From positions 1,145,659-1,209,658 of the forward strand of contig CP091278.1 of the NCBI GenBank assembly GCA_021650895.1: a stretch of DNA of 64,000 bases, in the 5' to 3' direction. This document shows positions 38,981-46,572 of this stretch, one piece after another. The notes under the pieces are model-generated. The model was not told the origin of the DNA and did not search any database. It saw only the letters and a program-made list of their open reading frames with translations. A program made the translations under genes and the position numbers. Position 1 is the stretch's first letter; each line of letters begins with the position of its first letter. This DNA is from Candidatus Jettenia sp. Lineage in GTDB: Bacteria > Planctomycetota > Brocadiia > Brocadiales > Brocadiaceae.

Positions 38981-39715
38981 ATGTATAAATTTTATCAAAT
39001 ACTATTTACCATATATTCATGGGCTTTGTTTGTCTCATTTTGGACACTTTCTACGTTAACGGCCGTAATTTTAAGTATTGATACAAAAAGAAAGGAACAT
39101 GTATTTAACACAATAGAAAGATTTTTTAGCCGTATCGCATTTAAACTTATGGGAGTAAAGGTTGAAATTCTAGGCATAGATAATATTCCTAAAAATGAAC
39201 ATGTTATCTTTATATCAAATCATCAAAGTATGATGGATATTAAACTTTCTCTTGCTTATATACCTATAAATTTTAGCTTTATCTCGAAAGATACGGTTTT
39301 TCATATTCCCATATTAGGGGCTTATATGAGAGCATCGGGACACCTTCCTATTCAAAGAAATGATGATAGAAAGGCTTATGCTACTCTTTTAACGGCTGTT
39401 AAGAAATTAACAGAAAAAAAATCACTTGTGGTATTTCCAGAGGGAACAAGAAGTGAAGATGGTCAATTAGGCACGTTCAAAAGGGGTATCTCATTAATTA
39501 TTTTAAAATCGGGAAAACGGGTAATACCTATGGCTATTTCTGGTAGTAACCAGCTTATGCCAAAGCATGGGTGGCTATCCCATCCAGAAAAGAGACACAT
39601 TCGAATATCCTTTGGGAATCCCTTGTCTTTTGATAATTCAAGAATAGATCGAGAATATACTATTGAGATAACAAATATATTGCGTAAAGAAGTATCGACG
39701 TTATTGCATCAGTAA
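38981..39715 (+). CDS. plsC: 1-acyl-sn-glycerol-3-phosphate acyltransferase
   Basis: The frame is open from 38891, but the protein-like start is the ATG at 38981 (MYKFYQILF). The 244-residue product has an N-terminal membrane helix, then the acyltransferase motifs SNHQSMMD (NHxxxxD catalytic box) and FPEGTRSEDG (EGTR box), with PIQRN between. It makes phosphatidic acid from lysophosphatidic acid at the inner membrane. It lies 170 nt upstream of a radical SAM gene on the same strand, a context of possible interest for unusual lipids such as ladderanes. Confidence 0.9.
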   Translation: MYKFYQILFTIYSWALFVSFWTLSTLTAVILSIDTKRKEHVFNTIERFFSRIAFKLMGVKVEILGIDNIPKNEHVIFISNHQSMMDIKLSLAYIPINFSFISKDTVFHIPILGAYMRASGHLPIQRNDDRKAYATLLTAVKKLTEKKSLVVFPEGTRSEDGQLGTFKRGISLIILKSGKRVIPMAISGSNQLMPKHGWLSHPEKRHIRISFGNPLSFDNSRIDREYTIEITNILRKEVSTLLHQ

Positions 39716-39782
39716 AAGTGATTCTACAATCTATCGATTTATGTTGTATACTCCTAATAGATATTCGACTTTCCAGCATTAT

Positions 39783-39809
39783 TGACAATCTATAATAAGG
39801 TTGTACAAT
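39783..39809 (+). promoter_or_regulatory. Weak candidate promoter before the first radical SAM gene
   Basis: TTGACA (39783-39788) and TACAAT (39804-39809) are separated by 15 nt, which is shorter than optimal. The start codon lies 78 nt downstream. Confidence 0.3.
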
Positions 39810-39887
39810 AGATAACGTATGGAGTTTGGCTTCTACAAGAGTTATAAAACCATAAGCTTGTTTGCTTAAATAGAGAAAACTAAATAC

Positions 39888-41369
39888 ATGAAAATTTTAT
39901 TATGTTCTATGCCAGATACAGTACCCCAATTCTCTGCCAAGACGTGGAGAGCACCTAATCTTGCCATCTCTTCTATTGCTGGAAATATTCAATCACACCA
40001 CGAAATTGCTTTGGCTGATTTGATATTAAAAAGAAAAACTTTACTATCTTCAATAAGAGACATTATTAAAGACTATCAGCCTGATATAGTAGGACTTAGT
40101 GCCATGACTTTTCAGTTTAATACAGCCCAAAGGATTGCAGATTTCATAAGAGGCTCACAACCGAATATTAAAATTGCCATTGGCGGTTATCATGCTACTC
40201 TTATGTATGAGGAAATTGCGTCTTCCGATAAGGGTAAAGTATTTGATTATATCATACGCGGAGAGGGAGAAACAACCTTTCGCGAAGTATTAGATGCTAT
40301 TGAAGGAAAACAGAGATGGGAAGATATCCCCGGTTTATCCTATCAGAACAATGGTAACTTTATTCATAATATTCCAAGACCCTTAGAAAATTTGGATACC
40401 TTATCACTCCCGCGTCGGGATGTACGTATTTGGAATAGTTATCTGTTTTCCGGAAAAGCCTTAGATATGGTTGAAACATCTCGTGGCTGTACGATGACCT
40501 GTAATTTCTGTAGTATGAATCAGATGTACGGACGTACATTCAGGATATACAGCTTTGAGAGAGTTATGCTTGACTTAACAAATGCGAAAAAAGCAGGGGC
40601 AAAGTACATAGCTTTTGCGGATGATAATATTACTTTAAATGTAAAAAGGTTTGAATCTTTATGCGATGCAATTGTAGCTGCAGGACATAATGATCTGTGT
40701 TATATAGTTCAAGCAAGTACTACAGGCATAGCATCTTCTCCAACACTGGCTCAAAAAATGGCCCGTGCAGGAATTCAAATCGTATTTTTAGGAATCGAGA
40801 ATGTATCTGAGCGTAATCTAAAGATGATGAATAAAGGAAATCTCTTAGAAAAAACAAAAAAGGCAATTGAATACCTTCACAACAATAACATCCTCATTGT
40901 AGGCGGTATGATTCTTGGTCATCCAGAAGATAAGGAAGAAGATATAGCACAGAATTTTGAATTCTTTGATAAGGCAAATATAGATTTTTATGGCGAACAA
41001 ATTATCACCCCTTATCCCAAAACAGGCATGCGAGATATTTTAATCAAAGAGGGTTTGGTTACCAATAGCTATGATTACAGTAAGTACAACGGTTTTTGGG
41101 CAAATGTTAAAACAAAATATCTTTCATCAGAAGATTTACAGTTTTTGCGTTGGAAATATAAGCGTAAGTACTCTACTTTTTTTAAAACAACACCTGTATT
41201 TAAAACTATTTTCCCCGGAGTCAACCTCTTGCGAATATTCATTTTGAGACCTTATTACCGTATAAAAAATTTTATTTCCTCTCTTGGAAAAACAGAACAT
41301 GATATTTTCAAAAGGGATATGAGAAAATTTATCGAAACAAATAATTTTTTTGGTCCTAATTTTAAATAA
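39888..41369 (+). CDS. B12-binding-domain radical SAM protein, copy 1
   Basis: This 493-residue protein has an N-terminal cobalamin-binding-like Rossmann domain (DIVGLSAMTFQFNTA, IAIGGYHATLMYEEI, YIIRGEGETTF) and a radical SAM domain. The domain's [4Fe-4S] cluster motif is SRGCTMTCNFCSMNQMYG, C-x3-C-x2-C. A C-terminal domain follows from about residue 390 (YPKTGMRD, WKYKRKYS). It is of the BchE/HpnP-like class that modifies lipids, hopanoids or pigments; the exact substrate is unknown. The DxHxxG B12-ligand motif is not seen, so cobalamin binding is uncertain. A close paralogue lies at 51050-52513. plsC is immediately upstream. Confidence 0.87.
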   Translation: MKILLCSMPDTVPQFSAKTWRAPNLAISSIAGNIQSHHEIALADLILKRKTLLSSIRDIIKDYQPDIVGLSAMTFQFNTAQRIADFIRGSQPNIKIAIGGYHATLMYEEIASSDKGKVFDYIIRGEGETTFREVLDAIEGKQRWEDIPGLSYQNNGNFIHNIPRPLENLDTLSLPRRDVRIWNSYLFSGKALDMVETSRGCTMTCNFCSMNQMYGRTFRIYSFERVMLDLTNAKKAGAKYIAFADDNITLNVKRFESLCDAIVAAGHNDLCYIVQASTTGIASSPTLAQKMARAGIQIVFLGIENVSERNLKMMNKGNLLEKTKKAIEYLHNNNILIVGGMILGHPEDKEEDIAQNFEFFDKANIDFYGEQIITPYPKTGMRDILIKEGLVTNSYDYSKYNGFWANVKTKYLSSEDLQFLRWKYKRKYSTFFKTTPVFKTIFPGVNLLRIFILRPYYRIKNFISSLGKTEHDIFKRDMRKFIETNNFFGPNFK

Positions 41370-41638
41370 TTTTGTATATTAGTCAACCTTGTAAATAACA
41401 TTCGAAAGGTTAGGGAAAAATGAGAACTGCAAAACTACCAGGTAGTTAAATGTACTTGAGTTGACCGATGGAGCGGGTAAACTATTCGTTCCGATAATTA
41501 CCTTCTCTAAAGATATGAGGAGAATACATTACATAGCTAAATTTAAGTCGTTTTATGAATTTTAGAAACCTCTATATATCTATATAAATTTATAGGTATT
41601 CATACTTATCTATCGACAACCATACCTCTCCAATTTTA

Positions 41639-42841
41639 TCATGGATTGCATGCAATATAGGTAAACAGAGCCGGCCCCATATAAAGGACATCCTCGTCTA
41701 ATAAAAATCGGGAGCTGTGTAACGGCAGATTCGTTCCCCTTTCTAAATTACCTGAACCAAGAAAGATATAGGCACCTCCTATTTTCTCCAGATAATAGGA
41801 AAAATCCTCTCCACCCATTTTGGGATCTATTTTTTCCACCGACTTACTACCAAATAGTTCGATGATTTTACTTTGTATGAAATCCAATTGAGGTTGAGGA
41901 TTATTGAGAAGAGGATGGCCCTTAAGATATTCAAATTGGTACGAGGCATTGTTAACAGAAGTAATCCCTTTAATAGTATCTTCGATTAATATGGGCATCT
42001 TATATCTTAATTCTTTAGAAAGGGTTCTCACCGTACCAATAATTTTGACCTTATCCGGAATAACATTAAAGGTTGTTCCCCCTGATATTTGGCAGAGAGA
42101 AACTACACAAGGGGATAAAGGATTTACTTTTCGTGATACAATAGTTTGAATAGCCAGAATGATCTCAGCGGCAATAACAATAGGATCTACGCACAAATGA
42201 GGGGTAGAGGCATGCCCGCCTTTCCCGATAATAGTAATAACAACACGATCCGTAGCTGCCATGGTAGCCCCTGCCCGTAATCCAAAGATACCAGAAGAGA
42301 TATTGGGCTCGATATGCAATCCATAAATCTCATCTACATTATTTAAAACGCCATGTTCTACCATAAGTTTTGCGCCACCGGGATGTTGCTCTTCGCAAGG
42401 CTGAAAGATGAATTTTACCTGTCGTTTAAGTTTATCTTTTAACTGTACCATCAGTTTTGCGGCACCCAAGAGCATTGCCATGTTGGCATCGTGTCCGCAT
42501 GCATGGGCGATCCCCTCATTTTGGGATTTAAATTCAAGATCATTTTCTTCCGTGATCGGCAAGGCATCCATATCAGCCCTGAAGGCCACCGTGCTTGATG
42601 CGTTATCAACTGGTAAGATACCCACAACGCCCGTCTTTGCAATTTCCGCTTGTACCTGAAGTCCCAGTCGCTTCAATTCTTCTCTGATAACACGAGATGT
42701 ACGTATCTCCTGAAATCCCGTTTCCGGATATGTATGAAAATCCCTGCGCATCTGGATAATATAATTATGTATCCCTTTAGCATTTGTCAATATTTCTTCA
42801 ATCAATATTTTATTTTGCATAGGTATTTTGTAATCATTCAA
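41639..42841 (-). CDS. M20 family amidohydrolase (N-acyl-amino acid/hippurate hydrolase type)
   Basis: This 400-residue protein belongs to the M20 metal-dependent amidohydrolases. FHTYPETGFQE is the N-terminal family signature. AHACGHDANMAMLLGAA and QPCEEQHPGGAKLM hold metal ligands (Cys/His and Glu-Glu). GGHASTPHLCVDP and MGGEDFSYYLE complete the pattern. Such enzymes remove N-acyl groups from amino acids or amide groups from peptides. It is the last gene of a minus-strand run with DUF1611 and epimerase genes, so its substrate may be an N-acetyl-amino acid. Start may be at 42820 (MQNKIL). Confidence 0.88.
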   Translation of the reverse strand: MNDYKIPMQNKILIEEILTNAKGIHNYIIQMRRDFHTYPETGFQEIRTSRVIREELKRLGLQVQAEIAKTGVVGILPVDNASSTVAFRADMDALPITEENDLEFKSQNEGIAHACGHDANMAMLLGAAKLMVQLKDKLKRQVKFIFQPCEEQHPGGAKLMVEHGVLNNVDEIYGLHIEPNISSGIFGLRAGATMAATDRVVITIIGKGGHASTPHLCVDPIVIAAEIILAIQTIVSRKVNPLSPCVVSLCQISGGTTFNVIPDKVKIIGTVRTLSKELRYKMPILIEDTIKGITSVNNASYQFEYLKGHPLLNNPQPQLDFIQSKIIELFGSKSVEKIDPKMGGEDFSYYLEKIGGAYIFLGSGNLERGTNLPLHSSRFLLDEDVLYMGPALFTYIACNP

Positions 42842-42897
42842 AATACAGACAGAAAAGACATATTCTAAACATAAGAGTAAGCCGTTCAGGCAGTCTC

Positions 42898-43920
42898 CTA
42901 AACATTCCTTTTCACTACCCCCAGCCCATTACCTTCTGGCAATATTAATTTCCCTTTATCGACTGTTACCCCCAGATAAGGATCATTGGTAATGAGCAAG
43001 TGTCCGTCAAGATCAACATAGTCAACCAGGGACATAAGATGAGCTGCCGCTGTAATAGATAATGAACTTTCGATATTGCAGCCTATCATTACTTTAAGAT
43101 TATGAGCTCTGGCCGTATGAACCATCCGAAGGGCTTCCCGAATTCCGCCACATTTCATGAGCTTAATATTAATCCCATCCACCACACCTGATACAGACGG
43201 TATATCTCCTGCATTTTTAACATCTTCATCTGCAAAAACAGGAATTTTTACACGACCTCTTATCTCTCTTAGAGATAAGACCTTACCAACAGGAAATGGC
43301 TGTTCCACAAGTTCAACCCCAAGTTCTTCCATGATGTTCAATTTCTTTATTGCCTCCTCCACCGTCCAACCTGTATTTGCATCAACACGGAAGATTGCTT
43401 TGGTAATTTTGCGTAACTCCTTAAGGATTTCTATATCATTTTTTATACCCACCTTTATTTTCAGAATGGAGAAATCCTTTACTTCATCCACTTTCTCACA
43501 CATCTTCTCCAAGGTATCAATTCCGATGGTAAATGAGGTCGCTCTTTCCTCAGTTCGATTTAAACCTAAAAGCTTATAGAGTGGTATTTTCAATTTTTTA
43601 CCCACTATATCATGGAGAGCTATATCGATTGCAGCACGCGCGGCAGAATTGCCGGGGAATTTGTTTGCCAGAGAACGGGTAATATATTCCATTTGAAATG
43701 GATCTGCATTTTTTAATACATCGGTAGACTCATTACATACCGCGGCAACACTCGATATACTTTCTCCAAAAAAACTAGTTGGTGCAGCTTCTCCAAGTCC
43801 CGATATTCCATCTTCATCTTTTAGTTCAACTACAATATTATCCTGAATACTACGAGTTTCTCTGGCAATTTTGAAGGTATGCCTCAATTTCAAACTGAGT
43901 GGACGGTAGGAGAGATTCAT
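42898..43920 (-). CDS. Dipeptide epimerase, enolase superfamily (DgcA/AEE type)
   Basis: This 340-residue protein is an enolase-superfamily member of the MLE subgroup. ILKIKVG gives the K-x-K catalytic Lys. DANTGW, ELVEQPF and FADEDV provide the metal-binding Asp, Glu and Asp. INIKLMKCGG gives the second Lys. DYVDLDGHLLI is the D-x-D-G segment that, in L-Ala-D/L-Glu epimerases, binds the dipeptide amino group. The start overlaps the end of the DUF1611 gene by 4 nt, so the two are coupled. It may act in murein-peptide recycling or, as DgcA, on N-acetyl-D-glutamate. Confidence 0.88.
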   Translation of the reverse strand: MNLSYRPLSLKLRHTFKIARETRSIQDNIVVELKDEDGISGLGEAAPTSFFGESISSVAAVCNESTDVLKNADPFQMEYITRSLANKFPGNSAARAAIDIALHDIVGKKLKIPLYKLLGLNRTEERATSFTIGIDTLEKMCEKVDEVKDFSILKIKVGIKNDIEILKELRKITKAIFRVDANTGWTVEEAIKKLNIMEELGVELVEQPFPVGKVLSLREIRGRVKIPVFADEDVKNAGDIPSVSGVVDGINIKLMKCGGIREALRMVHTARAHNLKVMIGCNIESSLSITAAAHLMSLVDYVDLDGHLLITNDPYLGVTVDKGKLILPEGNGLGVVKRNV

Positions 43921-44963
43921 GATAAAAGAGGATGGATAACATCAAGAAATTTGTCCACCCCAAATTTGATAGGATCAGTAACAGGAAGTTTCGTTTCTTC
44001 CTCTACCCTTTGGATCTCCTGCAATGCATCGTGATCTGATATGCCAAGACAGTTGAGTGAGATCCCAAGCACTTTACAGGGATAAACAGGCCGTGCCAGA
44101 TCCTCATAGAGTTTAATCAAATGAGGGAGCGGTATAATAGGAAAGTTACTATAATGACGTAACGTCTTTCGTGCAGGCTGATGACATAAGATTAGACCCT
44201 GTGGAGCTGAACCATGAAGGAGACCAAGGGTAACACCTGAGTATGCCGGATGGGTAATAGAACCTTGTCCTTCAATGCTAAGGAGTGAATAGTGGGCGCG
44301 GTCAAGCACGAGTTTTTCAGCCGCCCCGGAAATGAAGTCAGAAAGGACATGATCTACAGCGATTCCACTCCCTTCAATCATAATACCTGTCTGCCCGGTG
44401 GCTACAAAACAGGCATTAATACCCCGCTTCTTCGCGGCATTCGTAATTTCAATAGAGGTTAGCATCTTACCTATATTGCAATCGGAGCCTACGGTAAGGA
44501 TACGCAATGCTTTTGTTTCTCGTGCCTTACCGGTTCCAATAGGGATATTCTCAGGCGGTTTGCGAATATCAAAGATCTTTACCCGATGCTCTTGAGCCAA
44601 TACACAAAATTCAAGATCATCACTTAAATGGGTATGGAGGCCACTCATAATATGGAGCTTATTTCTTAAAGCATCTATGATATGATTACGCCAATCTGCC
44701 GGTAGTATGCCGCCGGGAGGAGCAATACCAATGAGGAGTGTTGTAGGGTTCAGATGTAATAGTTCCTGGATATTGCTGACAATGGGGATTCCTTCACCAA
44801 TACCAATAATTGAAATAAGATCTTTTCCCGCATTGAAACGGTCTATAATCGCAATAACTTCTTCTTTGCGATAGCGAATAACACCAACTGCTGTTTTTGC
44901 GCTGAAAACGTCCAGTCTTCCTTCGGCCAATATAACAATCCTGCGTTTCATCATAGGGCTCAT
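43917..44963 (-). CDS. DUF1611 family protein (DgcN-like, P-loop)
   Basis: I use an ATG at 44963 (MSPMMKRRIVILAEG), with internal ATGs at 44954 and 44951 equally possible; an upstream frame to 44996 would overlap the preceding gene. About 348 residues. The N-terminal domain (GVIRYRKEEVIAIID, LLIGIAPPGG) and a second domain with TVGSDCNIGKMLTSIE, a P-loop-like segment, match DUF1611. FVATGQTGIMIEGSGIAVD and LSIEGQGSITHPAYSGVTL are diagnostic. DgcN in this family N-acetylates D-glutamate and works with DgcA. It overlaps the epimerase gene by 4 nt. Confidence 0.85.
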   Translation of the reverse strand: MSPMMKRRIVILAEGRLDVFSAKTAVGVIRYRKEEVIAIIDRFNAGKDLISIIGIGEGIPIVSNIQELLHLNPTTLLIGIAPPGGILPADWRNHIIDALRNKLHIMSGLHTHLSDDLEFCVLAQEHRVKIFDIRKPPENIPIGTGKARETKALRILTVGSDCNIGKMLTSIEITNAAKKRGINACFVATGQTGIMIEGSGIAVDHVLSDFISGAAEKLVLDRAHYSLLSIEGQGSITHPAYSGVTLGLLHGSAPQGLILCHQPARKTLRHYSNFPIIPLPHLIKLYEDLARPVYPCKVLGISLNCLGISDHDALQEIQRVEEETKLPVTDPIKFGVDKFLDVIHPLLS

Positions 44964-44970
44964 AGAACAG

Positions 44971-45417
44971 CTATTTTTGCTGCTTTTTCTTAACAACTTT
45001 GCCGTGTTGTTTTCTTTGTTTCAGGGGGGTAACAGGCTGTGACTTACTAATGTACGCCATGTATTGCTGCGCATTCATTAATTCGTCAAGAAGATGAGAT
45101 TCTGGTGTTACAAACTTGATTAACCAACCATGTTTGTAGGGATCATAACTCAAGATGTCCAAATTCTCAAATAGACGTTCATTTACCGCAATGACTTCGC
45201 CACTTATAGGCGATGTAATATCAAGCAGCGTTTCTAACGATTCTACTTCTCCAAAACAGATATCTGAAAGGATTTCATCTCCAATTTTCGGAAGATCCAG
45301 AAATAGCAATTTATCAAGTTTATTAACAATAAATTCTGTTAAACCAACGGTAATTGATTTATTGTCATGAAAAAACCATGCGTGTGCAGGGGTGTACCTT
45401 AAATATTCAGGAATCAT
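44971..45417 (-). CDS. GcvH-like protein lacking the lipoyl-lysine
   Basis: This 148-residue protein resembles glycine cleavage H protein: YTPAHAWFFHDNKSITVGLT, then ICFGEVESLETLLDITSPISG, then GWLIKF. In true GcvH the second block is EVESVKAxSD, where K carries lipoate; here the aligned residue is Glu (ESLE). It therefore cannot be lipoylated at that site. A basic tail (KQRKQHGKVVKKKQQK) extends beyond the fold. It lies 7 nt before the DUF1611 gene, heading the minus-strand unit. Role unknown, perhaps a scaffold or a degenerate copy. Confidence 0.8.
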   Translation of the reverse strand: MIPEYLRYTPAHAWFFHDNKSITVGLTEFIVNKLDKLLFLDLPKIGDEILSDICFGEVESLETLLDITSPISGEVIAVNERLFENLDILSYDPYKHGWLIKFVTPESHLLDELMNAQQYMAYISKSQPVTPLKQRKQHGKVVKKKQQK

Positions 45418-45838
45418 AAATATATTACCTCAAAATCAATTAGGCTGCCTTTGGCAGCGGCTTCTTCTGCTCGTTCCCAAATTCTGTTCTACTTTGCTCA
45501 TCCCAAATTCCGTTTGGAAACAAGCAGGTCGAAAAACAAGCAGGACGGTTTGAGTTTCCTAAACGCCAAGTTAAGTCTTCGGCAACTTTTTAGTGCCGTA
45601 ATTAGTGTCGGTGCCAGACGGACACGAACCGCTCATGGAATTCATGCTAATAGAAATGTATAATACTAATTAAGAATAACTGATTTTAAAGAAAACTTCA
45701 ACGTTAAAATAGTCTATTAAATATAGTAGACTTTTTATTTTGAAGATATTTTTTATATTATTAATAATTTAGTCATTTTAACACTTAAAAATTTAAACCC
45801 TTTTACTTTTAATTTTTTACCGTGCAACAAATCTTACT
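45418..45838. other. Intergenic region with hairpin and repeat-like sequence
   Basis: GCTGCC (45444-45449) and GGCAGC (45453-45458) form a short hairpin upstream of the GcvH-like gene. Two related CCCAAATTC segments (about 45476 and 45509) with TTTGG arms look like fragments of another palindromic repeat. Nothing resembling a glycine riboswitch is visible. The right half, to 45838, is AT-rich and empty. Confidence 0.45.
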
Positions 45839-46228
45839 TTGAATAAAGGTATATATTATCTTATTATTAGGCTACACCAATCGTACACGATAAAGGTCGG
45901 ATCCTTGGGTATATATAACTTTGCAGCAGGCTTTTATGTCTACATCGGAAGCGCGCAAAATAACCTGGAACGCAGGATTGAAAGGCATATGCGCAAAGAA
46001 AAGAAATTTCATTGGCATATCGATTATCTGTTAGCTTGTGGAAAAGTTATTTGTGTCCATACCTACGCTCTTGAAAAGAACTGGGAATGTAGGCTGAGTC
46101 AGAAAATTGGCACTATAAAAAATGCCACAGCTCCTGTAAAAGGCTTCGGTTCATCAGATTGCGGCTGTATTTCTCATCTTTATTTTTTCCAAAATAACCC
46201 CGAAATTAAGATGTCTACCTTAATATAG
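45839..46228 (+). CDS. GIY-YIG nuclease family protein (DUF123 type)
   Basis: This 129-residue protein starts at a TTG and has the GIY-like core, here GIYNFAAGFYVYIGSAQNNLERRIERH, in which GIY and YIG are about nine residues apart. HWHIDYLL follows. CRLSQKIG lies before GSSDCGCISHLYFF, a cysteine-containing end typical of DUF123. Members are found alone or fused to endonuclease III and may be DNA repair nucleases. No fusion here. Start codon is uncertain and no ATG is near. Confidence 0.8.
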   Translation: MNKGIYYLIIRLHQSYTIKVGSLGIYNFAAGFYVYIGSAQNNLERRIERHMRKEKKFHWHIDYLLACGKVICVHTYALEKNWECRLSQKIGTIKNATAPVKGFGSSDCGCISHLYFFQNNPEIKMSTLI

Positions 46229-46572
46229 CGAGCAAAATAGCAGTTACCCAAAATAAGGGTAATTACTCAAAACCAGGCTAAATACCTTTTTTGCCTATCC
46301 GATTAATTAGTAAAAACGGAAAAATAAGATGAATTATGATATGAGAAGGTATATAATTAATCGTTAATTTATTTTTTAAAACCTGCATGCCCGGCACATA
46401 ACGCCAAAGAACTTCTCAAAATTTTCGGTCTTTCTTTCCCTTAATAAGGAAAAATGGTTTTAATAACGTATAAGACATTAATTAATAATGACTTGCAGGC
46501 AAAAGAAAAAAATTCGATAATAACTATTATGTATCTTTTATTCTCTATCTGATCTTCTGTTGGTTGAAAAAA
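46229..46572. other. Gene-free region before mutS
   Basis: This 344-bp stretch has no frame, RNA or repeat that I can support. It is AT-rich and should include the mutS promoter. Confidence 0.4.

Noticed and set aside
45418..45660. Possible glycine riboswitch before the GcvH-like gene
   Set aside because: No paired aptamer core or conserved bulge pattern was found; only short hairpins.
45451..45663. Plus-strand frame of 70 codons
   Set aside because: Lies in a repeat-like intergenic stretch with no ribosome site and no homology signature.
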